Assembly: GCA_030066905.1 (NCBI GenBank)
Contig: JASJAR010000013.1
Location: 1-64,000 of the forward strand
Length of the DNA stretch: 64,000 bases
Direction of reading: 5' to 3'
Source of the DNA: Paracoccaceae bacterium
Lineage (GTDB): Bacteria > Pseudomonadota > Alphaproteobacteria > Rhodobacterales > Rhodobacteraceae
Position 1 is the first letter of the stretch. Each line of letters begins with the position of its first letter. A program made the position numbers and the translations under genes. Positions 54,263-63,489 of the stretch are shown here, one piece after another. A model generated the notes under the pieces. The model was not told where the DNA came from and did not search any database. It saw only the letters and a program-made list of their open reading frames with translations.

Positions 54263-54967
54263 ATGGATGACAGTTCCGAACGCCGCGCGATCCGCTGGAG
54301 CGGGGTCGCAGGGATGGCCGGTAGCCTTTCGCTCCTCGCCGTCTTCGCCTTTCTCGCCGCTTTCGTGGGGCTCGAAACGGTCGCAGGCGAAGCCGAACTC
54401 CGGCGCTTCCCCGAGGTCTTGCCCTACCGGATCGTGGAGAACGCCTTCTATCTGCTCGCCCTCGCGCTCTGGACGTTCCATACCGCCGGGCTCTTTCTCG
54501 TCCTCCGCCGCACCCGTTTCGCGGCCGCGCTGGCGGGTGGCGTCTTTATGGGGCTTGGGCTGGCGATCCTTGCGGCCGGCGCGGTCCCCCACACCGCCAC
54601 CGCCCCGATCTCAGCGCTTTATCACGCGCCCGGTGCCACGCCGGAAACCCGGGCCGCGTTGCTGGCGGTCTGGACCGCGCTCCAAGGGCTGACGGATATG
54701 TTCTTCGTCACCGGCCTCGCGCTGACCCCGCTCGGGATGGGGTGTTTCGGCCTTTCGATGATGCGCGCCCCGGGCTACGGCCCGGTGGCGGGGTGGCTCG
54801 CCCTCGCCTTCGCACTGGCCGGCACCGTCGCCGCGCTGCGCATCCTCGTCGTCCCAGACGACGTCGCCGCGCTCGGCATCTTCGCGCTGGTGTTCTTCCA
54901 TGCCGTGGTGGGCTGGCGCTCGAGCCGTCCAGCTGTGCGTTCGACAAGGATCTTTGGTAACAGCTAG
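54263..54967 (+). CDS. multi-span membrane protein of unknown function
   Basis: A 234-aa protein with about six hydrophobic helices (e.g. [80 protein letters not shown]). ATG at 54263 has GGAAGG upstream. I do not recognise a precise family (DUF4386-like topology is possible). It is the last island gene, with its own FixK-type box, divergent from the ligase operon. Confidence 0.8.
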   Translation: MDDSSERRAIRWSGVAGMAGSLSLLAVFAFLAAFVGLETVAGEAELRRFPEVLPYRIVENAFYLLALALWTFHTAGLFLVLRRTRFAAALAGGVFMGLGLAILAAGAVPHTATAPISALYHAPGATPETRAALLAVWTALQGLTDMFFVTGLALTPLGMGCFGLSMMRAPGYGPVAGWLALAFALAGTVAALRILVVPDDVAALGIFALVFFHAVVGWRSSRPAVRSTRIFGNS

Positions 54968-55030
54968 ACCCAACGGTCGGTTTTTGCCTTGAGTGGACGT
55001 TCATGCTGCACGCTCCGCACCAAGGCCCCC

Positions 55031-55110
55031 CACGTCCCGGGCTTGACCCGGGACCTCGATAGGCCTGGCACTCCGGTGGATCGGGGCCCCGGACTAGGTC
55101 CGGGGCGCGT
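55031..55110 (+). repeat. REP-like composite palindrome (copy f, full length)
   Basis: First arm GTCCCGGG-CTTGA-CCCGGGAC, spacer CTCGATAGGCCTGGCACTCC and GGTGGATCGGGG, second arm CCCCGGACTAGGTCCGGGG. This is the best-preserved member of a family with copies at 7488, 19173, 35836, 46361, 48310 and 62011. All lie between genes. Copy e at 48310 is nearly identical in inverse orientation. Confidence 0.8.
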
Positions 55111-55410
55111 TTCGCGAAGGTCTGCCGGAGCAAGACCCGGACGCCCGCAACAGGCCAGAACCCACCTCCACCGGCCCGACGGCGACAGGGCGATCGTGGG
55201 CAAATTGCCCACCCCGCCCCTGCACGATTGCGGCACGATGCCGCCGCGCGCCGAACGATCAGGAAGCGCGAAAGCGGGCAACCGCGTGGGAAACCGGCTG
55301 ATCCGCGAGGTGCGAGCGATTCGCCAAGTGAGTGGTGCGGGTGATAGGATCACCCTTGAACCCGTACCCCGCGCTCAAGTCAGCCGAAGGCCGGTCGCGC
55401 GATACAGGTG
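55111..55410. other. 300-nt gap between repeat f and tRNA-Leu
   Basis: No credible gene, integrase fragment or clear promoter was seen. It is GC-rich with short Arg-rich frames. The tRNA 3' end faces this gap; I looked for a second copy of the tRNA 3' end near 36.5-37.1 kb and found none. Confidence 0.4.
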
Positions 55411-55494
55411 TGGTGCCCGAGGAGAGATTCGAACTCTCACGCCTTGCGGCGGGGGATTTTGAATCCCCTGCGTCTACCATTCCGCCACTCGGGC
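55411..55494 (-). tRNA. tRNA-Leu (CAA)
   Basis: On the minus strand the gene starts GCCCGAGTGGCGGAATGGTA and ends CTCGGGCACCA, so the 7-bp acceptor stem is perfect and CCA is encoded. The anticodon stem GGGGA/TCCCC holds the loop TTCAAAA with anticodon CAA. A class II variable arm (CGCCGCAAGGCG) follows, and the T-arm is GAGAGTTCGAATCTCTC. It decodes UUG. Confidence 0.96.
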
Positions 55495-55541
55495 GCACCG
55501 CGCGGGACATTAGCGACAAGTCCGCCGCGCCGGAAGAGCGA

Positions 55542-56354
55542 TTATGCCGGCTCCCGGGGCCCCGAGGGGTAGCCGCTGTAGCGCGCGATGAGATCGGCCA
55601 GAAGCGAGCCCGCCGGCACCTCGCCCCCGTATTTCCGCTTGAGCCCGCGCTTGAGATGGAACGACCACAGATGCAGGCAGTAGGAGGCCATCGGCAGGTC
55701 GTCGAGCGTCATCGCGCCGGGCTTCAGCAGTCGGTCGGTGGCAGACCAGTGGAGCGGGTAGAACGCCTCCACCGGCAGCGCCTTGTCGAACTCGCCGGTC
55801 CGTTTCAGCGCATGGGTCAACCCCACCGGCCCCGTCGTCCCGTGCGGCCAGGCATTGATCGGCACGCCGCGCCCCATCGAGCGCAGCCACATCTCCGCGC
55901 GGGCCGGAAACGGCACCCATGAAGGGATGCCATGGGTGTCGAGGGTGAGCCGCGAGAGCCAGGCAAGGGCCGGGCTGTCCTCTGCCAACCGCAACACCGC
56001 CCCGTTGACCTTCGTCGCCGTCTCCAGCCCGAAGATATCCGCGGTGTCGAGATCGAGCGGCCGCAGCGGCACCACGTCGAGGTCGACCCAGACCGCATCG
56101 GTCCGGCGCAACAGGGCATAGCGGAAAAGGTTCGAATGAAGGCTCGCCCCCACCGTTGTCTTCGAGGTCACCACCCGGTCGTCGGGAAAGATCTCGCGCG
56201 CATCGCGCACCTCGACGGGCTCGGGCACGTTGTCGAGGGGCCCGTAGGCATAGATCGTGAGCCGATGTCCCGTCGCAGCCATCGACTGTGCCGAGAGGTT
56301 CTCGACGAGCCCCAGGCGCGGGCCGATCCAGAGCGTGGCGAGGTCGAGCGGCAT
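55542..56354 (-). CDS. glycosyltransferase with DXD-type motif (GT32-like)
   Basis: A 270-aa protein; ATG at 56354 (MPLDLATLWIGPRLGLVENL) follows the GT2 stop by 5 nt. HSNLFRYALLRRTDAVWVDL followed by DVVPLRPLD carries a D-x-D metal/nucleotide-sugar site like that of GT32/capsular-type transferases. PINAWPHGTTGPVGLTHALK and YCLHLWSFHLKRG are further blocks. No signal peptide. Acceptor unknown. Confidence 0.8.
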   Translation of the reverse strand: MPLDLATLWIGPRLGLVENLSAQSMAATGHRLTIYAYGPLDNVPEPVEVRDAREIFPDDRVVTSKTTVGASLHSNLFRYALLRRTDAVWVDLDVVPLRPLDLDTADIFGLETATKVNGAVLRLAEDSPALAWLSRLTLDTHGIPSWVPFPARAEMWLRSMGRGVPINAWPHGTTGPVGLTHALKRTGEFDKALPVEAFYPLHWSATDRLLKPGAMTLDDLPMASYCLHLWSFHLKRGLKRKYGGEVPAGSLLADLIARYSGYPSGPREPA

Positions 56355-56359
56355 CGGGC

Positions 56360-57262
56360 TCACCCAGGCGTGATGAGGTGGAGAAGCTCGCGACCCCGCA
56401 CCTCGGCATGTTCCTTCAGGAGGAACCGGACCAGCGCAGAGGCCGGCACCTCGCCGGTCTGAAGGGTGTGGCGCAGCCGCCTGTCGAGACCGAGCGCGGC
56501 GTCGAGTGCGGCGTCGAGCGCACGGATCGGCCCCCATTGCTTGGTTTGCACCGCCACCGAGAGCTTTGGATACTTATCGAGAAACAGCGCCCCCATGGTG
56601 CCGCGCATGATCTCCTGGCGGAGCCGGCCCGGAAAGGCCGAGACGGGACGGGGCGGTTTGAAATGGAGAACCCCGGCGGCGGGCGCATAGCGCCGGAGCG
56701 CCCCGGCGGCCCGAAACCGCTCCCAGAGTTCGAGGTCCTCCCAGCCATACATCGTGAAGTCGGTGTCATAGAGCCCCGCGCGCTCCATGAAGGCCTTCGT
56801 GACCGAACCGTTGCAGCCCGGGAAGGGGTTGGTATGCCGCCCGCCGCCCTGGGCCAGCCGACCGGGGACATCCGCCACCCGCGCGCCGATCTCGATGATC
56901 GGCCCGGTCACCACCCGCCTCTCGCTCGTCCCGTGGGCGGCGAGATGGGCCGCGAGATAATCCCGGGCGACGAAGCAATCGTCGTCGGTGGAGACCAGAA
57001 GCCGCCCCCGCGCCGCCTCGATGGCCTCGTTGCGGGCGTGAACGAGCGCGGTCGCCCCCTCCCGTTTGCGGGTCCACCAGGTGAGCCGGGGATGGGAGAT
57101 CGCCTTCAACACCTCAGCGGTGTCGTCGTCCGAGTCGTCGTCGACGACGATCACCTCGAACTCTTCGCTCCCGAGGTCCTGATCGAGGATGGTCTCCAGA
57201 GCGGCACCGATCACGTGGCCGCGGTTGCGGGTCGGGATGAAGACGGAGACGGCAGGGGACAT
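56360..57262 (-). CDS. family 2 glycosyltransferase
   Basis: A 300-aa GT-A fold enzyme. SVFIPTRNRGHVIGAALETI (~5-24) and VIVVDDDSDDDTAEVLKAIS are the N-terminal signatures; LLVSTDDDCFVARDYLAAHL holds the DXD metal site. TMYGWEDLELWERFRAAG is the acceptor-side ED motif. Forms a two-gene cell-surface glycan operon with the downstream transferase. Confidence 0.9.
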   Translation of the reverse strand: MSPAVSVFIPTRNRGHVIGAALETILDQDLGSEEFEVIVVDDDSDDDTAEVLKAISHPRLTWWTRKREGATALVHARNEAIEAARGRLLVSTDDDCFVARDYLAAHLAAHGTSERRVVTGPIIEIGARVADVPGRLAQGGGRHTNPFPGCNGSVTKAFMERAGLYDTDFTMYGWEDLELWERFRAAGALRRYAPAAGVLHFKPPRPVSAFPGRLRQEIMRGTMGALFLDKYPKLSVAVQTKQWGPIRALDAALDAALGLDRRLRHTLQTGEVPASALVRFLLKEHAEVRGRELLHLITPG

Positions 57263-57557
57263 CGGCGGTCGGCGGGCCTCATGGGTTCGGCGGCGTGGCT
57301 AGCGGGTCGCCCGGGCACTGTCCAGACCGGCAGCGGCCCCATCCTGTGACCTGGGGGCCCGTCCCCCTGCCGCCATGCCCCTGACCGCCTCTGGCCCGCC
57401 GGGGGGCGTTTCGCGCTTGACGCCAACGCCTGCACCGTGCCCTTTGCGGCCCCGAAGGCAAGCGAGGTGGCGCCGAGAGCCGCCCCCGCAACCCGGGCGA
57501 TGCAGCCCAATGCGGCGGGCCCGGCGGATCGGGGCGATGCGCTCAGGAGACATGCGG

Positions 57558-58178
57558 ATGACCGGCCACACGGCGCACGACCTGGCAATATCCCAGCGGC
57601 TCGACGCTCTGGTGGCCTCGGCCGAGGGCAAGGGCGACACCGTCACCCTCCACTGGATTCTCGCAGATCTCCACGAGCGCGCCTTCGGGCTCTTCCTTCT
57701 GATCCTCGCCCTGCCCTGCTGCATCCCGTTTCTCTACGGCATCCCCCAGATCGTCGCGCTGCCGCTGATGTTTGTCGCGGTGCAGTTGCTCATCGGCCGC
57801 CGCGTTCCCTGGCTGCCCCACGGTCTGGGTGCACGGCAGGTGTCGACGGAGGGGCTTGCGAACCTCGCGCGGCGGGCCGGCCCCTGGCTGCGCCGGGTCG
57901 AGGCCGTGAGCCGGCCGCGCCTGGCCGGGCTGACCCGGGCCCCGCTGGACCAGGCTGTGGGACTGGCGCTCGTGGTCTTCAGCGCGTCCATTCTGGTGCC
58001 TCTGCCGGGAACGAACACGGTTCCGGGCTTTGCTGTCGTGATCGTCTCCATGGGGCTCCTCCAGCGGGACGGGGTTCTCGTCCTCCTCGGGTCGATCCTC
58101 GGTGCGGCATGGATCGCGACGCTGGTCATCGCCGGCGCGACACTCGCCAGCCTTGTCCGGACGTGGCTCGGCATCTGA
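57558..58178 (+). CDS. ExoD family exopolysaccharide-related membrane protein
   Basis: A ~206-aa inner-membrane protein. HWILADLHERAFGLFLLILA, LPCCIPFLYGIPQIVALPLM and PLPGTNTVPGFAVVIVSMGL are the ExoD signature blocks, with ~5 helices. In Sinorhizobium ExoD affects exopolysaccharide and alkaline tolerance. Start chosen at 57558 because AGGAG lies 8 nt upstream; ATG at 57552 is too close. About 295 nt upstream shows no credible gene. Confidence 0.88.
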   Translation: MTGHTAHDLAISQRLDALVASAEGKGDTVTLHWILADLHERAFGLFLLILALPCCIPFLYGIPQIVALPLMFVAVQLLIGRRVPWLPHGLGARQVSTEGLANLARRAGPWLRRVEAVSRPRLAGLTRAPLDQAVGLALVVFSASILVPLPGTNTVPGFAVVIVSMGLLQRDGVLVLLGSILGAAWIATLVIAGATLASLVRTWLGI

Positions 58179-58256
58179 CCCCGCCCGATCCCCCGGGCTT
58201 GCCCGCAGCCCGTCAGCGGGTATGAACGACGCCGACCGCTGGGATGTGAGCACGCC

Positions 58257-58727
58257 ATGACACCGAAAGGTCTGACCCTACTGGCCGCGGGCGGATCGGC
58301 CGCCCTCCTTCTGGGGGCCTTTGCCTTCCAGGCGGCCGGTTTCGCACCCTGCCAGCTTTGCCTCTGGCAGCGCTGGCCCCACGGGGTCGCGATTGCGGCC
58401 GGTCTGATGGCGCTGAGCGGTGTGGCGGTCGCGCTCTGGGCACTGGCCGGGGCGCTCGCTGCGCTGACCACGGCCGGGATCGGGCTCTATCACACCGGCG
58501 TCGAGCGGGGCGTCTGGGAGGGTCCGCAGGCCTGTTCGGGCGGCGGCTCGCTCGCGGGGCTTTCGGGGGCTGACCTTCTCTCCACCGAAGGCGCCTCCGA
58601 CGTCGTGCGCTGCGACGAGGTCGTCTGGGCGCTCGCGGGGCTCTCGATGGCAAGCTGGAACGCGCTTCTGTCGCTCGCGCTGGCGGCGTTGTGGGCGGTG
58701 GCGCTCGTCAGAGCCCGCACCGGGTAA
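58257..58727 (+). CDS. dsbB: disulfide bond formation protein B (DsbB)
   Basis: A 156-aa four-helix membrane quinone reductase that reoxidises DsbA. The first Cys pair is Cys32-Cys35 in FAPCQLCLWQRW; the second pair is in the periplasmic loop (QACSGG and VVRCDEVV). HTGVERGVWEGPQACSGGGS is a typical DsbB loop. Single gene downstream of exoD. Confidence 0.9.
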   Translation: MTPKGLTLLAAGGSAALLLGAFAFQAAGFAPCQLCLWQRWPHGVAIAAGLMALSGVAVALWALAGALAALTTAGIGLYHTGVERGVWEGPQACSGGGSLAGLSGADLLSTEGASDVVRCDEVVWALAGLSMASWNALLSLALAALWAVALVRARTG

Positions 58728-58776
58728 CGGCCGCTTCGAAGCGGCGGGCGACGGGGTTTCGAAACCGCGTCCGCGC

Positions 58777-59046
58777 TCAGTGGAGGGTGAACTCGCCCGT
58801 CACGTTCCGCCACTCCCCCGGGCTGATCATCTTGCGGTGGGTGAACCGCACGCTGTGCAAAGGCCCTTCGATCTGGTCCTGCCAGAACTCGATGAAGCCG
58901 AAAAGTTTGGGATGATCGGGGGCAAGATCGTACTCCTGCCAAATGAACGTGTTCAGCACGTTCTGAAAATCGGGCATGCGATAGAAGATTTCCGCTGTGG
59001 TCAGCCCGTAGCCCTTCAGCATCAACTCGGTCTCGGATGGCGCCAT
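58777..59046 (-). CDS. usg: Usg family protein
   Basis: An 89-aa protein; ATG at 59046 follows GAAAGGAGCGAGA. LMLKGYGLTTAEIFYRMPDF, LNTFIWQEYDLAPDHPKLFG and FIEFWQDQIEGPLHSVRFTH are the Usg blocks typical of alphaproteobacteria, named from a gene near trp genes. Function unknown. Divergent from gyrA. Confidence 0.9.
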   Translation of the reverse strand: MAPSETELMLKGYGLTTAEIFYRMPDFQNVLNTFIWQEYDLAPDHPKLFGFIEFWQDQIEGPLHSVRFTHRKMISPGEWRNVTGEFTLH

Positions 59047-59236
59047 TCTCGCTCCTTTCCAAACCCTCCACGCCTTGAGCGAAGCGCGAAACCGTTTCGA
59101 AATCAACAACGATGCGTCCGACCGCGGCAACGCGCGCCGGAGTGTGATCAAACGTGAGGCGGCCTTGCACAGCATCTCCGCATTGGGGTAAAAGGACCCC
59201 ACAAGATATAGAAGGCGCGAGACAGGCCCGAACGAC

Positions 59237-61966
59237 GTGAACGACACTCCAGAACCTCCTGAAAACACAGACGATATACCGCCAGAGCGGCCTCCCTACG
59301 AGGGCCCGACGATCAGCATCGAAGACGAGATGCGCACGAGCTATCTCGACTATGCGATGTCGGTGATCGTTTCGAGGGCGATTCCGGACCTGCGCGACGG
59401 GCTGAAACCGGTGCACCGCCGCATCCTGTTTCATATGAACGACAAGGGCTACACCCACGACAAGTCCTACAACAAGTCGGCCACCCCCGTGGGCGAGGTG
59501 ATGGGCTATTATCACCCCCACGGCGACAGCGCGATCTACGACGCGCTGGTGCGGATGGCGCAGGATTTTTCCATGTCGCTGCCGCTCATCGATGGGCAGG
59601 GCAATTTCGGCTCGATGGACGGCGACCCGCCGGCAGCCTTCCGCTACACCGAAGCCAGGCTCGAAAAGGCCGCCCAGTCGCTTTTGACCGATATCGAGAA
59701 GGACACGGTCGACTACGAGGACAGTTTCGACGGCAAGCGACAGGAGCCCACCGTCCTTCCCGCCCGCTACCCCAATGCGCTCGTCAACGGCGCGGAAGGC
59801 ATCGCGGTCGGCATGGCCACCCGCATCCCGCCCCACAACTTAGGCGAAGTGGTCGACGCGACCCTCGCGCTCATCGACGACCCCGACCTTTCCACCGAGC
59901 GCCTTATGGAGTACGTCCCCGGCCCCGATTTCCCGACCGGTGGGATCATCCTCGGCCGTTCGGGCGCCCGCAAAGCCTATCTCGAAGGCCGCGGCTCGAT
60001 CATCCTGCGCGCCAAGACGCGCGTCGAGGAAATCCGCAAGGACCGCTACGCCATTGTCGTCGACGAGATTCCCTACCAGGTGAACAAGGCCACGATGATC
60101 GAGAAGATCGCCGATCTTGTGAACGACAAGAAGCTCGAAGGCATCGCCTCCATCGAGGACCAGTCCGACCGGGTTGGCGTCCGGGTGGTGATCGAGCTCA
60201 AACGCGACGCCACGCCCGAGGTGGTGCTCAACCAGCTTTGGCGCTTCACTCCGCTTCAGACCTCTTTCGGCGCGAACATGCTGGCACTCAACGGCGGCCG
60301 GCCCGAGCAACTGACGCTGAGGGATTTCCTGAGCTATTTCGTCGCCTTCCGCGAGGAAGTTGTGGCCCGTCGCACGGCTTTCGATCTCAGGAAAGCCCGC
60401 GAACGCTCCCACGTCCTCTGCGGCCTCGCCGTCGCGGTCTCCAATGTCGACGAGGTGGTCGCCACGATCCGCGCTTCGGCCGATGCCGCCGAGGCCCGCG
60501 AGAAGCTGATGTCGCGCCGCTGGCCCGCGGGCGACATCGCCCCCTACATCAAACTCATCGACGACCCCTCCCACACGGTCAACGAAGACGGCACCTACAA
60601 CCTCTCCGAAATCCAGGCCCGGGCGATCCTCGACCTGAGGCTCCAGCGCCTCACCCAGATCGGCGTGAAGGAGGTCACCGACGAGCTTGAAGAGCTCGCC
60701 GCGAAGATCCGTGATTATCTCGACATCCTCGCCTCCCGCGACCGGATCATGGCGATCATCGCCGCCGAACTCACTGAGGTGAAAGACCAATTCGCCGTCC
60801 CCCGCCGCTCGGAAATCGTCGACTGGGCGGGCGATCTCGAAGACGAGGACCTCATCGAGCGCGAGGACATGGTCGTCACCGTCACCCAGGGCGGCTACAT
60901 CAAGCGCACCCCGCTCGAAGACTTCCGCTCGCAAAAGCGCGGCGGCAAGGGGCTCTCGGGGGGATCGCTCAAGGAAGACGACGTCGTCACCACGCTTTTT
61001 GTGGCCAACACCCACACCCAGCTTCTTTTCTTCACCACCGAAGGCATGGTCTACAAGCTCAAGACCTGGCGTCTGCCCCTCGGCGGGCGCACCTCGAAGG
61101 GCAAGGCGATCGTCAACATCCTGCCGATCCCCACCGGTGTCTCCATCGCCGCGATCATGCCCGTCGACCGTGCCGAGAAGGACTGGGACCAGCTTCAGAT
61201 CGTCTTTGCGACCTCGGAAGGCGACACCCGCCGCAACCAGCTTTCGGACTTCACCAATGTCAAAGCCAACGGCAAGATCGCAATGAAGCTCCCCGAGGGG
61301 GTCTCCCTCGTGAACGCTCGCATTGCCACCGAAGCCGACGACGTGATGCTCGTCACCGCGCTCGGCCGCGCCATTCGTTTCCCCACGACAGAGGTCCGCG
61401 TCTTCAAGGGCCGCGATTCGACCGGGGTGCGCGGCATCCGGCTCGCGACAGGCGACCATGTCGTTTCGATGAGTGTCATCAGACACTTCGAGGCCGACCC
61501 TCAAGAACGCGCCGCCTATCTCAAGCAGCGCCGCCTGATGGCGGGGAACACCGACGACGTCGAGGCCGATGAGGATGAAGAGGCCGTCGAAGAGGGCCAG
61601 CTTTCACCCGAACGCTATGCGGAAATGTCGGCGGCCGAGGACCTGATCCTGACGATCACGTCGGCAGGCTCCGGCAAGCTCTCCTCGTCCCACGACTACC
61701 CCGTCCGCGGCCGCGGCGGCCAGGGCGTGATGGCGATGGACAAGGCGATGCGCGGCGGGCCTCTGGTGGCCTCCTTCCCGGTGGAACTCGACGACCAGAT
61801 CATGCTGGCCACCTCGACGGGACAATCGATCCGCGTGCCGGTCGAGGGTATCTCGTTCCGCTCGCGCTCCGCCGGCGGGGTGAAGGTGTTCAACACGGCG
61901 GCCGGCGAAGAGGTGGTCTCGGTGGCCTGGATCGCCGATCAGGGTGAGGAAGACGAGACCGGGTAA
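59237..61966 (+). CDS. gyrA: DNA gyrase subunit A
   Basis: A 909-aa type II topoisomerase subunit. GTG start. The N-terminal region [20 protein letters not shown] and [10 protein letters not shown] are invariant. The catalytic Tyr137 lies in [10 protein letters not shown]. The quinolone-resistance region [20 protein letters not shown] has Ser98 and Asp102, matching E. coli Ser83 and Asp87, so no classic resistance substitution there. [11 protein letters not shown] precedes. The C-terminal beta-pinwheel has [10 protein letters not shown] (GyrA-box). Acidic tail at the C-terminus. Confidence 0.98.
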   Translation: MNDTPEPPENTDDIPPERPPYEGPTISIEDEMRTSYLDYAMSVIVSRAIPDLRDGLKPVHRRILFHMNDKGYTHDKSYNKSATPVGEVMGYYHPHGDSAIYDALVRMAQDFSMSLPLIDGQGNFGSMDGDPPAAFRYTEARLEKAAQSLLTDIEKDTVDYEDSFDGKRQEPTVLPARYPNALVNGAEGIAVGMATRIPPHNLGEVVDATLALIDDPDLSTERLMEYVPGPDFPTGGIILGRSGARKAYLEGRGSIILRAKTRVEEIRKDRYAIVVDEIPYQVNKATMIEKIADLVNDKKLEGIASIEDQSDRVGVRVVIELKRDATPEVVLNQLWRFTPLQTSFGANMLALNGGRPEQLTLRDFLSYFVAFREEVVARRTAFDLRKARERSHVLCGLAVAVSNVDEVVATIRASADAAEAREKLMSRRWPAGDIAPYIKLIDDPSHTVNEDGTYNLSEIQARAILDLRLQRLTQIGVKEVTDELEELAAKIRDYLDILASRDRIMAIIAAELTEVKDQFAVPRRSEIVDWAGDLEDEDLIEREDMVVTVTQGGYIKRTPLEDFRSQKRGGKGLSGGSLKEDDVVTTLFVANTHTQLLFFTTEGMVYKLKTWRLPLGGRTSKGKAIVNILPIPTGVSIAAIMPVDRAEKDWDQLQIVFATSEGDTRRNQLSDFTNVKANGKIAMKLPEGVSLVNARIATEADDVMLVTALGRAIRFPTTEVRVFKGRDSTGVRGIRLATGDHVVSMSVIRHFEADPQERAAYLKQRRLMAGNTDDVEADEDEEAVEEGQLSPERYAEMSAAEDLILTITSAGSGKLSSSHDYPVRGRGGQGVMAMDKAMRGGPLVASFPVELDDQIMLATSTGQSIRVPVEGISFRSRSAGGVKVFNTAAGEEVVSVAWIADQGEEDETG

Positions 61967-62010
61967 CCGCGTCCCGGCCCCCGACAGTCCAGCCGCCTTG
62001 TCGCCCTCTG

Positions 62011-62053
62011 CCGTCCCGGGCTCGACCGGGACCTCGATGGGCCAGGCACTCCG
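62011..62053 (+). repeat. REP-like palindrome (copy g, first arm only)
   Basis: GTCCCGGG-CTCGA-CCGGGAC then CTCGATGGGCCAGGCACTCC matches the first arm and spacer of copy f, but the second arm is missing. Located 45 nt past the gyrA stop. Confidence 0.65.
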
Positions 62054-62118
62054 CTACCCCCCCATTCCAATCGGCCCAGACGACGCGACCCGCCCAATCG
62101 ACGCCTAAATTATGCCCG

Positions 62119-62154
62119 TTAACCGTCTGATTTCTTTTCCCTTTTATTAACCAT
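62119..62154 (+). promoter_or_regulatory. TTAACC-motif region upstream of outer-membrane protein gene
   Basis: TTAACCGT (62119-62126) and TTAACCAT (62147-62154) lie 28 nt apart in an unusually AT-rich stretch ~90-120 nt before the ATG. TTAACCAT resembles a CtrA half-site of alphaproteobacteria, but the spacing is not the classic TTAA-N7-TTAA, so the assignment is tentative. Confidence 0.35.
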
Positions 62155-62239
62155 AAGTTTTTCCTAACTCTGATCCGACCGCCACCGGGGGGCTGGCGGT
62201 TGGGCCCTCGGGCTCGTAACGCGTATCGGAGTGTGTAAG

Positions 62240-62995
62240 ATGTCCCGCCTGTCCTTGATTGCCGCCCTGGCTGTTTGTGTTGCAAGTCCCGCGAGCGCTC
62301 AGTCGAGCCTCGGTGTGACCGGTATCGAGTTGGGCCTCGGCGGATTCTCCCAATCGGACGGCGGGGCATCGTTTCATGGCGACATCGTCCTCGACGTGGC
62401 CGTTACCGAGTTCCACCGGCTGCAAGGCGACCTCGCCTGGGTCGAAAGCGGTCGCGGCGCGGTTGGCCGGCTCGGGGGCCATGTCTACATGACCCCGCAG
62501 GACGGCCAGAAATACGGCCTCTTCGCGATGTTGGGCGACGCCAACGGGCGCGACCTCACCTATGCCGCAGGGGGCATCGAGGGAATGTTTGAGGTGACCG
62601 ACCGCACGGCACTCGGCGGCTATGCCGGCCTCGGCATCGGCTCCGACGAGGGGCTCGACGTGATCTTCGGCGGGGTCGAAGGCACGTTTCAGGCCTCCGA
62701 CTTCGTTCGCATCGACGGCGGCGTGCAGGTTTCGGAATACGACGAGGCGGGGTTCCAGGCCATCGGCACCGAGGCGCGGCTGAACCTGCGCTACGCCCCG
62801 GCCGGCCAACCCTTCGCGGTCACCGCCGGGCTCGTCCACGACATGCTTACCGGGGAAGACGGCGAACCGGGGGAAACCCGCGCCGAGCTCACCCTGTCCT
62901 GGCGGTTCGGCTCCACCGCGAGCACGGCCCCGACCGACCGGCCGTTCCGCACCGCCGACCCGTTTCTGCCGCTCATCCGCCGGGGCCTCTACTGA
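62240..62995 (+). CDS. probable outer-membrane beta-barrel protein
   Basis: A 251-aa exported protein. Signal peptide MSRLSLIAALAVCVASPASA. The mature part is a run of amphipathic Gly-rich strands (GFSQSDGGASFHGDIVLDVA, GLFAMLGDANGRDLTYAAGG, FVRIDGGVQVSEYDEAGFQA) ending RAELTLSWRFG, typical of small OM barrels. The last ~25 residues are a Pro-rich tail. ATG at 62240 has CGGAG upstream. No specific ligand can be inferred. Confidence 0.75.
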   Translation: MSRLSLIAALAVCVASPASAQSSLGVTGIELGLGGFSQSDGGASFHGDIVLDVAVTEFHRLQGDLAWVESGRGAVGRLGGHVYMTPQDGQKYGLFAMLGDANGRDLTYAAGGIEGMFEVTDRTALGGYAGLGIGSDEGLDVIFGGVEGTFQASDFVRIDGGVQVSEYDEAGFQAIGTEARLNLRYAPAGQPFAVTAGLVHDMLTGEDGEPGETRAELTLSWRFGSTASTAPTDRPFRTADPFLPLIRRGLY

Positions 62996-63109
62996 GCGGT
63001 GCGGGCCCGGGCCGGACGGCGGCCAGGGCCCCGGGGCGACCAGACGGCCCGCCGCACCTCCGCCATCATTTGGTCATCCACCGGCCATGCTTTGGGGGAC
63101 AATAGACCC

Positions 63110-63433
63110 ATGACCCATGGGACCGGCACAATGGACACGATCGACAGACCTCACCGCACCGGCCCGGAGCCCGGGCTGACCGGGCTCGTCGGCTGGTTGA
63201 TTGCGCGCATGTGCCCCGCCGCGCCCGCCGCATCCGTCGCAGCCCGCCGGGTCACCCTCGAACGGCCGGACGCCCCCCGCAAGATGCGCCCCGAACCACC
63301 CCGGCGGTACCGAAAGCCGCTGGCCATCGGCCCCTACGCGCCCCGCTACGCCGCCCAGGGCAACGTCGTCGTCGAACTCGCCCGCCCGTCCCTCCAGGCC
63401 GACAATCTCTTCCGCGACGACTTCGTCGGCTGA
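63110..63433 (+). CDS. hypothetical protein (107 aa) upstream of trmFO
   Basis: ATG at 63110 preceded by GGGGGA. Basic, Pro/Arg-rich soluble protein ([20 protein letters not shown]) with a more ordered C-terminus [20 protein letters not shown]. An internal ATG at 63131 is an alternative. It ends 56 nt before trmFO. Family not recognised; coding status moderately supported by position and length. Confidence 0.5.
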   Translation: MTHGTGTMDTIDRPHRTGPEPGLTGLVGWLIARMCPAAPAASVAARRVTLERPDAPRKMRPEPPRRYRKPLAIGPYAPRYAAQGNVVVELARPSLQADNLFRDDFVG

Positions 63434-63489
63434 GCCCGTCCCCCCCCGGGGGCTTCCCTCCCGCGCGGCGAGCCGCTATCCCCCGCCCC

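Noticed and set aside
55411-55494. Attachment-site duplication of the tRNA-Leu 3' end
   Set aside because: Looked for a second copy of the T-arm/acceptor sequence near 36.5-37.1 kb and found none.
57211-57588. 125-aa minus-strand frame before the GT2 gene
   Set aside because: Its last part overlaps GT2 coding sequence in another frame and it is Pro/Ser/Arg-rich; a short Ala-rich stretch alone was not enough.
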